Positions 1 to 8,521 of a stretch of DNA of 64,000 bases are shown piece after piece. A model generated the notes under the pieces. The model did no database searches and was not told the origin of the DNA. It saw only the letters and a list, made by a program, of their open reading frames with translations. This DNA comes from Sneathiella litorea (GTDB lineage: Bacteria > Pseudomonadota > Alphaproteobacteria > Sneathiellales > Sneathiellaceae), in assembly GCF_009882915.1 (NCBI RefSeq), contig NZ_WTUW01000002.1:196693-260692 (forward strand), read 5' to 3'. The stretch's first letter is position 1; the number at the start of each line of letters is the position of its first letter. The position numbers and the translations under genes were made by a program.

Positions 1-1171
1 TGTGAGGGAATTCAGCGACCTCAGCATCTTCTTTAAGCCCGCCCTCGCGACTGGCAATCGGTGTAATCGCATTATACGCCCCATCTGCGACCATCTTGTA
101 TTTCATCTTGTTCCCGGGATAATAATGAAATGATTTACAAACTGCCTTAAGGGCCGGACTCTTATCCGAATGTGCGACCAGTAAATGATCCTTAAGCGGA
201 AGTTCCGTGACGTAACTGGTAATATACGCCAGCATATAGACATACATTGCTTCGGTCATTTTCATTGATTTGGGCCCAACGGGCACGTCGCTGGATTTAG
301 GAACGAAGGCATAGTGATTGAAAATAACCTTCGCCATCTCCGTTCCGCCTTTCGTGGAGGGGACTTCAGTTTCATAAGTGGCGGCAGTTATATAACCTTT
401 CGGCATACCGCTGTCAGAATCGAAACTAATCAGTGCTATGATACGATGAGGTGGAATCTCATCACTACATTGAATCCCATGACCATCCAGCAGCCTTTTA
501 AGCGTTGCATCTCCATACCTGCCTCGCGCGCCATAGGCGTCAACGTCTGTTTGCTGGAAGACTATGCTGAGTAGTAGCAATGTTAAATTCGGAAAGCGAT
601 GTTTGGTATTTACACCTGCATAACCGCTGGGATCATCCCAAATCATTAAACCGCGATTATACGGCGCACTCCCTTTCAGATAGAGTTTTTCATTTCCGGC
701 CTGTAGCCAGGGGGCTGGAAAGTCAGGATCAGCAAGACCCTTTGGGGTAAGTTTATACATATCATTATTCGGGCTGTTTGCTGTCTTATTACCCAATATC
801 TGATCCGTAAGAATATAAAGCTGTTCCATATTGGAGGGAAGGGGAACCTGGACCCTGATGGCACCACTTGGTTCGAGGAATGGATGGATTGGATTGATAC
901 CCGTTACAAGAGGGCTAACCTTCATCAAAACCTCTTCCTCGCCGTTGATGAACCCCTCTGCGACTCGCAATAAAGCCCTTTTATATTGATCTTGGTTGGA
1001 AGGTTCCCTGGAAAGTTTACTCTCCAAACCTTCCCGAAATTCCTCCGAGAAGAAATTTCTGAGGGTATATCCCGAGAAGGGGTTTACTCTATTAATTTTG
1101 CCATATTCCGGCCCTGCCTTTGTAAGTGGTGCATAATCGGGAAATGCACTTGCTTCTAACTTTTGCGACAT
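1..1171 (-). CDS. Unrecognised protein, C-terminus beyond the left edge
   Basis: A continuous reading frame of 390 codons runs from an ATG at 1171 to the first base with no stop, so the 3' end is outside the window. The ATG is preceded by an AGGAAAAGAG ribosome binding site. The protein begins MSQKLEASAFPDYAPL. It has no signal peptide and no clear membrane segment, and it is rich in Pro, Tyr and Lys. The stretch near residues 345-365 (HSDKSPALKAVCKSF) faintly resembles the end of a GNAT acetyltransferase fold, but this is too weak for a call. I do not recognise the family. It is transcribed away from the LysR/TRAP locus, behind an AT-rich spacer. Confidence 0.75.
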   Translation of the reverse strand, partial: MSQKLEASAFPDYAPLTKAGPEYGKINRVNPFSGYTLRNFFSEEFREGLESKLSREPSNQDQYKRALLRVAEGFINGEEEVLMKVSPLVTGINPIHPFLEPSGAIRVQVPLPSNMEQLYILTDQILGNKTANSPNNDMYKLTPKGLADPDFPAPWLQAGNEKLYLKGSAPYNRGLMIWDDPSGYAGVNTKHRFPNLTLLLLSIVFQQTDVDAYGARGRYGDATLKRLLDGHGIQCSDEIPPHRIIALISFDSDSGMPKGYITAATYETEVPSTKGGTEMAKVIFNHYAFVPKSSDVPVGPKSMKMTEAMYVYMLAYITSYVTELPLKDHLLVAHSDKSPALKAVCKSFHYYPGNKMKYKMVADGAYNAITPIASREGGLKEDAEVAEFPH

Positions 1172-1494
1172 CTCTTTTCCTTTTAAACAATCAAATATTC
1201 TGCTAATGCAGCTGACTGTTGAGAGACGATTCATTTTTTTATTTGTGATTACTTATTCATTACTTATGGTTGTAGTAATATTAATTTTATTATTAAATGG
1301 TGATATCAAGGGCCTCTTTATTTTATCAAGGCCAAGACAAGATGGGTGCTTCAGCAGACACTTGCCGCAAGCATTGCCTTTTCAACAACGAGGCTCAATA
1401 TCAATGCTAATTAAAAGCAGGTAGGTTGATCGATATGATAAGTCGCTCGCTATTGCTGACCCACTCCAGAGGATTTGCGATTGATTGCAAAATA
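1172..1494. other. AT-rich spacer without a supported gene
   Basis: 323 bases between the start of the left-edge gene and the 3' end of the LysR gene. It is very AT-rich around 1225-1325 and probably holds the promoter of the minus-strand left-edge gene. A 72-codon plus-strand frame at 1206-1424 has a hydrophobic start but no ribosome binding site and an incoherent tail, so I do not call it. Confidence 0.5.
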
Positions 1495-2421
1495 TCACGT
1501 CTGCGAAAAATCCAGGCTACTATGCGTGATATCCTTCAATATCTGCCGGAGTGATTGAATATATACGTCCGTAACAGCTCGTTTTGGTGAGCCTGTGCTT
1601 TCAATGACCTGCACCTCAAACTGGAGATCAATAGATAGCGGGACAATCTTGATAGAGAGATGGCTAAAGGCGGCGGCCGTCAAATGATCCAGAATGGCGC
1701 AGCAATTGAGTTCCTGGACCAGCCCCGGCGTGATCGCGGGAGAAACGGCCGTCATCAGCTTATTGGTTTTAACGCCGAGTTCCTCGAACCTTCTGGCAAT
1801 TTGCCCGCCTATCGGCGCCCTTGGTGACGGCATAATGCAGCTATATTCTTCGAGTGCCTCTAATGGAAACACCTCGGCATTTGCCATGGGATGATCTTCC
1901 GAAACAACGACCATAATCCTGTCAATCCCGACGACATGTATGTCAATGTCAGGAATATTCCGCAAGCCCGATACAAGGCCAATATCAATTGTACCCTCAC
2001 GAAGTGCCTGCAGTTGTGTTGCGCTGTTCCCAACATCCACAGAAACATCAATGGCCGGATATGCCTTCAGGATGTCCCGGATTGCCGGTGGTAGTAGGTT
2101 AGAAGCAAAAAAACTCGGAGCTGACATCAAGCTGAGCGTCTCACCCCGACCTTCACGAATGGAGGAAATCGCATTTTCTATTTGTTGCAACCGCTCGAAA
2201 CTGCCACGGCATTCCTCAAACAGGCGATGTGCTTCCCATGTGGGTTTTATCCGGCCACTTTCATTCATGAAAAGCTGAATTTGCAGGCTGGCCTCAAAGT
2301 CTCGTAAATGTCGGCTGACTGTTGGCTGCGTCAGTTTCAGGCGGCGCGCTGCTTCGCTGATGTTATTGGTTTCATATATCGTTCGAAAAATTTCGAGACG
2401 CTGTAGGCTGAGAACTCTCAT
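1495..2421 (-). CDS. LysR-family transcriptional regulator
   Basis: Winged-helix regulator of LysR type, about 308 residues. The N-terminal helix-turn-helix covers residues 1-60 (AARRLKLTQPTVSRHL is the recognition region). The substrate-binding domain follows from about residue 85 (SAPSFFASNLLPPAIRDIL, then VVVSEDHPM). The frame extends upstream to a GTG at 2454, but the ATG at 2421 puts the usual short lead before the first helix, so I prefer it. It is divergent from the TRAP transporter operon across a 124-bp spacer containing dyads, the classic arrangement for a LysR protein that activates its neighbour in response to the transported compound. The inducer is unknown. Confidence 0.9.
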   Translation of the reverse strand: MRVLSLQRLEIFRTIYETNNISEAARRLKLTQPTVSRHLRDFEASLQIQLFMNESGRIKPTWEAHRLFEECRGSFERLQQIENAISSIREGRGETLSLMSAPSFFASNLLPPAIRDILKAYPAIDVSVDVGNSATQLQALREGTIDIGLVSGLRNIPDIDIHVVGIDRIMVVVSEDHPMANAEVFPLEALEEYSCIMPSPRAPIGGQIARRFEELGVKTNKLMTAVSPAITPGLVQELNCCAILDHLTAAAFSHLSIKIVPLSIDLQFEVQVIESTGSPKRAVTDVYIQSLRQILKDITHSSLDFSQT

Positions 2422-2489
2422 ATAAGGTACTCTAATTACCAGTGATTTTCTCACCTATAGCAAAAATGTATGGATAAGCAAAAATCTTT

Positions 2490-2516
2490 CTATTGTAGCA
2501 ATAGGAAAAATTTTCC
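2490..2516. promoter_or_regulatory. Paired dyads in the LysR/TRAP intergenic region
   Basis: CTATTG-TAG-CAATAG at 2490-2504 is immediately followed by GGAAAA-A-TTTTCC at 2504-2516. Both lie between the LysR start and dctM (ATG at 2546). The position and symmetry suit a LysR recognition and activation site. The first dyad is close to the T-N11-A type box. No footprint is known, so the role is inferred. Confidence 0.45.
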
Positions 2517-2545
2517 ATGCTTCGACAAAACAAGGAAGTTTATTT

Positions 2546-3832
2546 ATGTCAGCAATGATACCTCTCGTCTTTTTGGTTGTAGCGACCCTTTGCGGAACGG
2601 CAATTGCTTATCTCGTAGGGGGATCGGCGGTGATTGGGTTTATCATTTCAGACAATTCCAACTTTCTTGCCGCTCTTCCCCAGCGAGTCTTCAGCCAGCT
2701 TGATGTATTCGCTTTTCTGGCGATGCCTCTATTTATACTGGTTGGGGAACTCATGAACAGGGGAGGGATCGCGGATGCCCTGATCCGCTTTTCCCTGACA
2801 ATACTTGGTCGGTTCAAGGGCGGGCTAGGGCATGTGAATATCCTGACAAGTGTATTTTTTGCAGGTGTTTCCGGCTCTGCAACAGCGGATGCCGCTGCTC
2901 TCGGGAACACGCTTGTCCCGGTTATGGAAAAACAGGGATACCATCGAAATTATGCGGTCGCCATTACAGCGGCGTCATCGATTATCGGCCCGATCATTCC
3001 GCCGAGCATTGTCCTGATTTTCTATGGCGCACTCATGAATACCTCGGTAATCGCACTATTTGCGGCGGGGATTGTTCCTGGGTTGCTACTTGCCGTCATG
3101 CTTATGGGAATCAATGCCTTTTTTGCCCATAAGGATAATCACCCCGGCGGACGAGACGCTGAAATTCCTGATTTTTTACCTGCCTTTACCCACGCACTCC
3201 CGGCCCTCAGCCTTCCTGTTATTATTTTGAGCGGAATTCTGTTTGGCATTATGACGCCTGCCGAAGCGGCGGCGATGGCCGCTGTCGTTGCCGCCTTGGT
3301 CGGCTTCTTATATAGGGAGCTGAAACTGGTAGATGTCATTGCGGCTGCACGCAGAACGGTCATACTCACAGGCGCAATATTTGTGATACTTGTTGCCATT
3401 GCCACTTTTGGTTATCTGTCTGCACTTGAGCAGATTCCCCAGCGGCTTGTGGCATCAATCGCGGAGTTAGGGCTGGGACAGACCGGATACCTACTCGTTG
3501 TTAATCTGGTTTTGCTCGTTGCGGGCATGCTGATGGATGTTAAGGCCGCTGTCGCCCTCCTTGCACCGCTACTCGTTCCACCTGCTTTATTACTCGGGGT
3601 GGATCCCACTCATATGGGTATTCTCGTTGGCTTTAATCTTACCGTTGGACTGTTGACACCACCATTTGGCGCGGTGTTGCTGATCCTGTCGACAGTTACG
3701 AATGTGAATTACTGGGTAATTGTCCGGGCCGTGGTCCCATTTCTAATTGCTGAATTGATCTTTCTGGGTTTCCTGATTTTCGTACCCGATATCAGCTTGG
3801 CCTTACCCCGCGCGCTTGGCTATCTAAGTTAG
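2546..3832 (+). CDS. dctM: TRAP transporter large membrane subunit (DctM type)
   Basis: Large permease of a tripartite ATP-independent periplasmic transporter, 428 residues, hydrophobic throughout with about 12 membrane segments. Family hallmarks are visible: GVSGSATADAAALG near residues 110-125, IIGPIIPPSIVLIFYG near 150, and a PAEAAAMAAVVA stretch near 235. The ATG is preceded by AAGGAAG. It is first in the operon, followed by the solute-binding and small membrane subunits. The dctM-dctP-dctQ order is less common than P-Q-M. It uses ion gradients to import a substrate, usually a carboxylate, that its binding protein delivers. The substrate cannot be read from sequence. Confidence 0.95.
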   Translation: MSAMIPLVFLVVATLCGTAIAYLVGGSAVIGFIISDNSNFLAALPQRVFSQLDVFAFLAMPLFILVGELMNRGGIADALIRFSLTILGRFKGGLGHVNILTSVFFAGVSGSATADAAALGNTLVPVMEKQGYHRNYAVAITAASSIIGPIIPPSIVLIFYGALMNTSVIALFAAGIVPGLLLAVMLMGINAFFAHKDNHPGGRDAEIPDFLPAFTHALPALSLPVIILSGILFGIMTPAEAAAMAAVVAALVGFLYRELKLVDVIAAARRTVILTGAIFVILVAIATFGYLSALEQIPQRLVASIAELGLGQTGYLLVVNLVLLVAGMLMDVKAAVALLAPLLVPPALLLGVDPTHMGILVGFNLTVGLLTPPFGAVLLILSTVTNVNYWVIVRAVVPFLIAELIFLGFLIFVPDISLALPRALGYLS

Positions 3833-3919
3833 GAATTTCAAGACGCCGGGCTGCAAAATATTATCAGGAAAGCATGCATGTCACCAAGTCATGCTTCCAC
3901 AACAGAGGAGAAAATAGTC

Positions 3920-4891
3920 ATGAAACGTTTACTAGGTGTGGTTACCGCACTGTCGATGAGTTTCTCGACAGTGGCGATGGCATCGGAAGTCAATATTGCG
4001 CTGTCCGGAACGGAAGATATCGAGAAAAATGGCGAGTATGTCTTCATCAAGGCCTTTGCCGATCACCTTAATGCCAATGGTATGGAAACAAAAGTTCACC
4101 CCTCCGATTCCCTCGGCAAGGAAAAGGAGCGCTTCGATCAGCTCTCCCAAGGCCTCATTCAGGTAAACCTGGGCAATACCGGCGTTCTCTTTAAACTTGC
4201 GCCCGTCACCAAAGGCCTTCTCTTGCCGTTTATGTTCTCAGACAATGCTAACTTTGATGAGTCCATAAATCGCGGTAAAATTATTGAATATGTCAATGAG
4301 CAGGTTGCCCCGCACGGCATCCGCCTAGCCGGCTTTCCGATGCGCGGTGGGGGCATGGGGTTGTTTAACTCCAAGCACCCGGTCGCAAAAATCGCTGATG
4401 TCGCAGACCTCCGCCTGCGTGCCAAGGATGGTGTTCAGATAAAACTATTCGAAGCCTGGGGTTCAGAAGGCACAGTTGTGAGCTGGGCTGAAGTTTCAAA
4501 TGCCCTGCAAACCGGTGTGGCCGATGGATACTTTAACCCACCGGCTTCGGCTTTGCTCTTTGGTCATACTTCAGTGCTCAATAATTTCACACCTTTAAAT
4601 GCGGGTCCGTCCGCTCGCGTCGCACTCCTCTCTCAGGATTGGTATGAGGGACTCGATGATAAAACCAGGGCCATTGTCGATGAAGCCGTTGCAAAGGGCA
4701 TTGCCGCCAATCGCGTCTGGGCTGAAAAGTGGATTGAATCGGCGATGACACAACTTCAGGAGCAGGGGGTAGCGATTACCGAACTGGAACCTGGTCAGCG
4801 CGAGCTATTCGCGGAGGCCAGCAAAAAAATCTGGGGTGAAGTAATTAATGAAAAAGACCTCGCCATCCTGAAAAATGCGGCGATGAATTAA
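3920..4891 (+). CDS. dctP: TRAP transporter periplasmic solute-binding protein (DctP type)
   Basis: Extracytoplasmic binding protein of the TRAP system, 323 residues from the ATG at 3920, which has a strong AGAGGAG site. An upstream in-frame ATG at 3878 would bury the signal peptide and is rejected. The signal peptide is residues 1-21, ending TVAMA. DctP features include a conserved Arg region (DLRLRAKDG) near residue 170 that normally clamps a substrate carboxylate, and the QTGVADGYFNPP segment typical of the family. It captures the ligand and hands it to the DctQM permease. Confidence 0.92.
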   Translation: MKRLLGVVTALSMSFSTVAMASEVNIALSGTEDIEKNGEYVFIKAFADHLNANGMETKVHPSDSLGKEKERFDQLSQGLIQVNLGNTGVLFKLAPVTKGLLLPFMFSDNANFDESINRGKIIEYVNEQVAPHGIRLAGFPMRGGGMGLFNSKHPVAKIADVADLRLRAKDGVQIKLFEAWGSEGTVVSWAEVSNALQTGVADGYFNPPASALLFGHTSVLNNFTPLNAGPSARVALLSQDWYEGLDDKTRAIVDEAVAKGIAANRVWAEKWIESAMTQLQEQGVAITELEPGQRELFAEASKKIWGEVINEKDLAILKNAAMN

Positions 4892-4922
4892 GCCGTTTGT
4901 CGAAACCCGGGAGATACCGATC

Positions 4923-5462
4923 ATGATGTCAGTAGCAAACTTCATTCGCAAAACAAGCGACTTTGGCGACAAAGTGATCGGTGTCATTGCCATGCTCTTC
5001 CTGGGGGTGATGGTTTATGTCATCGCCCTTCAGGTGGTTGCCAGATATATATTCGATTCTCCGCCCCCCTGGACAGAGGAAGCAGCCCGTTACGCGATGG
5101 TATGGGTTGGTTTGCTTGGGGCAACCGTTTCGTTTAAAGCCGGCTTTGACCCCGTTCTTGCGCGGATGCCCAAAAGCCTACCCTGGCCTTTGCAGTTTTT
5201 GGCGGGTCTAGTCAGATGGGCGGCACTGCTCCTGTTTTTGCTGCCTATACTCTGGTACTCATTCTTTGGTCCCGGCGTTAATTTCACTCGGGGATTTCTC
5301 TCCAGAAACTGGTATCTGGAGGCGGAAACATTTGAGATATCCACCTTCTTTGTCGCCATTGGCGTTCCCATTTTTATCATATGCATCCTGCTGCACGCAG
5401 TTGCACAAAGCCTATCCCCTAAAAACACTAATCGCGGAAGTGAGGAAAATGACTCTCTCTAA
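4923..5462 (+). CDS. dctQ: TRAP transporter small membrane subunit (DctQ type)
   Basis: Small permease subunit, 179 residues, with four predicted membrane helices near 18-40, 55-75, 95-120 and 140-162. The DctQ signature, with PPPWTEEAARYAMVWVGLLGA near residues 45-63, is clear. A GGGAG site precedes two adjacent ATG codons (4923 and 4926), and either could be used. Its 3' end overlaps the start of the amidohydrolase gene by 14 bp, which suggests coupled translation of transport and processing functions. Confidence 0.92.
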   Translation: MMSVANFIRKTSDFGDKVIGVIAMLFLGVMVYVIALQVVARYIFDSPPPWTEEAARYAMVWVGLLGATVSFKAGFDPVLARMPKSLPWPLQFLAGLVRWAALLLFLLPILWYSFFGPGVNFTRGFLSRNWYLEAETFEISTFFVAIGVPIFIICILLHAVAQSLSPKNTNRGSEENDSL

Positions 5463-6639
5463 CACGCTCGATCTCCACGCAGATCCGGATTTTATTAATG
5501 AAATCAAGACAATCCGTCGTGACATCCATCAACATCCAGAAACCGCGTTTGAAGAAACACGTACGTCGGACATTGTCGCGAGAGAACTTGAAAAAGTCGG
5601 CATCGAAGTGAGCCGCGGGCTTGCCCGAACCGGCGTAATAGGGACACTGCGCGGCAAACTGCCGGGGGACAGGGTTATTGGCCTACGGGCGGATATGGAT
5701 GCTCTTTTTATTCATGAAGCGAATGAATTTTCCCATAAATCCGTGCATGAGGGGAAAATGCATGCCTGCGGCCATGACGGTCATACATCCATGCTACTGG
5801 GAGCGGCAAGGCAGCTCGCCAAAAATCCGGATTTTGCCGGCACCATTCATTTCATCTTTCAGCCTGCCGAGGAAAGCGAAGGCGGTGCGCGGGTCATGAT
5901 AGAAGAGGGACTTTTCGAACAGTTCCCCTGCGACGCAATTTATGGAATGCATAATATGCCCGGTATCGAAGTCGGTCATTTTGCAATTTGCCCGGGCCCC
6001 ATGATGGCGGCAGGGGACACATGGGAAATCACATTCGTCGGAACTGGCGGACATGGTGCGATGCCACACAATGCCACAGACCCAACAATGGCGGCGGGAA
6101 GCTTTATCTCTTCCGTCTCGACAATTCTTGGACGAAATGTTCCCACCTACGACGCGGCAGTCATTAGCATCGGCCATATCGCCGCCGGCGACTACAATTC
6201 TCCGAATATTATTCCGGCGCGGGTTCTCGTGCGTGGCACTGCGCGCAGTTATAAGCCCAATGTGCGTGATTTGCTGGAAAAGCGTTTGCAAGAGATTGCC
6301 GAGTACAGCGCCGCAGTCCACAACTGCCAGGCAGAGTTTAACTTTATTCGCCGTTACCCTCCATTGGTAAATTGGGAGGAACAAACTGCAATCGCCGCGA
6401 AAGCCGCAGCGAAAACGGTTGGCGCGGAATGTGTCGATAGTGAAACCAACCCCATTGGCGGATCCGAGGATTTCTCCTTCATGCTAGAGAAAGTGCCGGG
6501 TGCATATATCCTGACCGGCAACGGGGTGGGCGAAGACAGACCCTTTGTTCATAACGCTTCCTATGATTTCAATGATGAGGCGCTTCCCGTCGGGATTGCC
6601 TATTGGATTAACCTGGTTAAGACAGAGCTAGGCGGCTAA
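5449..6639 (+). CDS. M20D-family amidohydrolase (hippuricase/aminoacylase-like)
   Basis: Cytoplasmic zinc amidohydrolase, 396 residues from the ATG at 5449 (site GAGGAAA). The frame is open further upstream inside dctQ but that part is not homologous-looking. Metal and catalytic motifs of the HipO/AbgB group are present: GLRADMDAL near residue 80, MHACGHDGH near 105, QPAEESEGGA near 145, YGMHNMPG near 168, and the terminal GSEDFSFML near 345. The dimerisation/lid domain lies between about 185 and 300. The family cleaves N-acyl amino acids, hippurate, indole-3-acetyl conjugates or p-aminobenzoyl-glutamate. In this operon it most likely hydrolyses the imported compound. The substrate is not identifiable. 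Confidence 0.9.
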   Translation: MTLSNTLDLHADPDFINEIKTIRRDIHQHPETAFEETRTSDIVARELEKVGIEVSRGLARTGVIGTLRGKLPGDRVIGLRADMDALFIHEANEFSHKSVHEGKMHACGHDGHTSMLLGAARQLAKNPDFAGTIHFIFQPAEESEGGARVMIEEGLFEQFPCDAIYGMHNMPGIEVGHFAICPGPMMAAGDTWEITFVGTGGHGAMPHNATDPTMAAGSFISSVSTILGRNVPTYDAAVISIGHIAAGDYNSPNIIPARVLVRGTARSYKPNVRDLLEKRLQEIAEYSAAVHNCQAEFNFIRRYPPLVNWEEQTAIAAKAAAKTVGAECVDSETNPIGGSEDFSFMLEKVPGAYILTGNGVGEDRPFVHNASYDFNDEALPVGIAYWINLVKTELGG

Positions 6640-6641
6640 AC

Positions 6642-7982
6642 ATGTCCGATATATCTTTTGCAGAGGCCCTCGCCACGTGGGCCGCCGATAGTCCTGCGCC
6701 AAATTCCAAGATTGCTGAGCAGCGGGCAATTGACGCCTTTACCGATGTTATCGCCTGTATGTTGGCTGGCAGCCAGAATGAAGTGACCCTTAAAGTCCTG
6801 GACGCAACCATCCGGACCCATGGCAAGGGTGAACAGACGGTATTTGGCCATGAGGTAAAACTACCCATGGCCGGGGCGGCACTTGTCAATGGCATGTCCG
6901 CGCATGCCCTTGATTTTGATGACAACTTCATGCCCGGCCTTACCCATGCGACGGCCGTACTGGCGCCTGCGCTAATTGCAGTTGGTGAAGCTAATAATTG
7001 CTCCGGCGGCCAATTGATCGACGCCTATGTTATCGGTCTCGAACTCCAGGCCCGCATCTCTTCCCTTGTCAATCCGGAACATTATCAATCCGGTTGGCAT
7101 GCGACCTCTACGGTTGGTACGATTGGGGCCGCCGGCGCCGTTGCGGCATTGCTGCGGTTACCGGCCGCACAAATTTGCGCCGCAATGAGTATTGCCTTCA
7201 GCCTCGCGGCGGGATCCAAGCTACAATTCGGCTCGCAAACCAAACCCCTTCATGCAGGCCTCGCCGCGCATAATGCGGTATTGGCCGCTCAACTTGCGGT
7301 CACAGGCGTTGGGGCTCAACCAGATTTCTTGACGGGCCGATGGAGCTTTCAGGACCTCTATGCCCCAAACCTTGCACGACCGCCCGAAGTCGCAGTAGAA
7401 AATCTCGGAACTCAGTGGGCGATCGAGGAATTCGGGCTGCTCGCGAAGAGATTTCCCTGTTGCGCAGCGTCTCACAAAGCACTGGATGCACTGGAGATCT
7501 TGCGAAACGAGCATGGCGCGACCCTTGCCAATCTCAAGCATGTTGTCGCCAAACTACCAGCACCGCTTTACCAGAACCTCCGCTTCGATAATCCGGTGAC
7601 CGAAAATGAAGCGAGATTCAGCTTTTCCTATCCTGCAACGACCGTGATCCGTGAAGGATTGGTTTCCCTCCGACACTTTAAACCTGACGCGGTTTCAGAT
7701 CCGGAAATCAGGGCCGCTCTGCCAATTTTTACACGCGAATGCATTGAGACGGACGAAAAGGGCGTTCACGCTGATGTAATCGTCACGGCGGAGTTTCAAT
7801 CTGGAAAATCGGTGGAAATCAAGATCACCGATGTAAGGGGAGGGCCGAACTTACCGTTAAGCCATTCAGATATGGAACGAAAAATCGCCGACTGCCTTTC
7901 CTGGTCCGGCACCGAAGATCAAAAGCCAATCTTCGAAAAACTTCCATCATTGAGAGAAATTGAAGATATCAACACCTTGTAG
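6642..7982 (+). CDS. MmgE/PrpD-family protein
   Basis: 446-residue member of the MmgE/PrpD family, which includes 2-methylcitrate dehydratase, cis-aconitate decarboxylase and enzymes of unknown reaction. Diagnostic stretches are the DAFTDVIACMLAG region near 27-45, HALDFDDNFMPGLTHATAVLAPAL near 87-110, and SGWHATSTVGTIGAAGAVAALL near 145-170. It starts 2 bp after the amidohydrolase stop, so it is certainly co-transcribed. No citrate-cycle partner such as prpB or prpC is nearby, so it is probably not a methylcitrate dehydratase. I infer a dehydratase or decarboxylase step in degrading the TRAP substrate. Confidence 0.88.
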   Translation: MSDISFAEALATWAADSPAPNSKIAEQRAIDAFTDVIACMLAGSQNEVTLKVLDATIRTHGKGEQTVFGHEVKLPMAGAALVNGMSAHALDFDDNFMPGLTHATAVLAPALIAVGEANNCSGGQLIDAYVIGLELQARISSLVNPEHYQSGWHATSTVGTIGAAGAVAALLRLPAAQICAAMSIAFSLAAGSKLQFGSQTKPLHAGLAAHNAVLAAQLAVTGVGAQPDFLTGRWSFQDLYAPNLARPPEVAVENLGTQWAIEEFGLLAKRFPCCAASHKALDALEILRNEHGATLANLKHVVAKLPAPLYQNLRFDNPVTENEARFSFSYPATTVIREGLVSLRHFKPDAVSDPEIRAALPIFTRECIETDEKGVHADVIVTAEFQSGKSVEIKITDVRGGPNLPLSHSDMERKIADCLSWSGTEDQKPIFEKLPSLREIEDINTL

Positions 7983-8017
7983 GCCTACTGAGCCATTGGT
8001 TCTAGCTTGACAGAGTA

Positions 8018-8040
8018 ATGGCGGAGGGTCGGTCCGCCAT
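8018..8040. terminator. Hairpin after the TRAP operon
   Basis: Perfect 8-bp stem ATGGCGGA / TCCGCCAT around a GGGTCGG loop, 36 bp after the MmgE/PrpD stop. It is followed by ATTTATAATATTTT, not a clean T-run, so it is a plausible but imperfect intrinsic terminator. Its left arm and loop coincide with the tRNA-Ser 3' repeat described separately. Confidence 0.5.
8019..8032 (+). repeat. 14-bp direct repeat of the tRNA-Ser 3' end (candidate distal att site)
   Basis: TGGCGGAGGGTCGG here is identical, and in the same orientation, to 18918-18931. That copy is the CCA end and acceptor arm of the minus-strand tRNA-Ser gene. An element integrating into the tRNA 3' end would leave exactly this geometry: an intact tRNA at one border and a short copy at the other, with the cargo on the 3' side. 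The short length and the hairpin it sits in leave room for coincidence. Confidence 0.5.
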
Positions 8041-8116
8041 ATTTATAATATTTTAGGGACTTACAGACTAAATTTTATTTTTACCCAAGTTTTTACCTAT
8101 TCTTCTAATATTATTG

Positions 8117-8509
8117 TTACTTATCTTTTGTTGGTACTGGTTGAGTTTCTAGAATCGGCATCCTAAATATTTCTTTCTCTTCAACATTCACTTTTTGCCT
8201 TAAAACTAACGCACCTTTCCCACCAACATTTAACGGTACCGAGGGAACTATGAGTTGTACTCTTTTGGTTGAAGCATGAGCAGTAAATCCCAAGTTAAAC
8301 TCTGCAACCGCATCCAATTGCGGTTCTAAATACAATTCAACATCAGCTTCGTAGTCACCGGGCCCTGAAGTTGACGCCCAAAACAAAAACGCCAGTATGA
8401 ATTTAGTATCCATCTTAGGAGATATTTTCCAACCGACCGCCCATCGGTGATAGTCAATGAACACGATAGAAAGCTGAAACTGCCGCGCGCAAAATCCATC
8501 CCTACTCAT
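8117..8509 (-). CDS. Hypothetical protein
   Basis: 130 codons from an ATG at 8509. I do not recognise the family. The protein has no signal peptide. A strongly patterned hydrophobic/acidic centre (residues 35-75) suggests a small beta-rich domain. It starts 12 bp after the stop of the upstream lipoprotein gene, so the two are probably co-transcribed. It lies in AT-rich sequence inside the proposed island. Confidence 0.5.
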   Translation of the reverse strand: MSRDGFCARQFQLSIVFIDYHRWAVGWKISPKMDTKFILAFLFWASTSGPGDYEADVELYLEPQLDAVAEFNLGFTAHASTKRVQLIVPSVPLNVGGKGALVLRQKVNVEEKEIFRMPILETQPVPTKDK

Positions 8510-8521
8510 CCACCCTATTGC

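Noticed and set aside
1206-1424. 72-codon plus-strand frame with hydrophobic start
   Set aside because: No ribosome site, incoherent C-terminal half, AT-rich spacer between two minus-strand genes. Chance frame.
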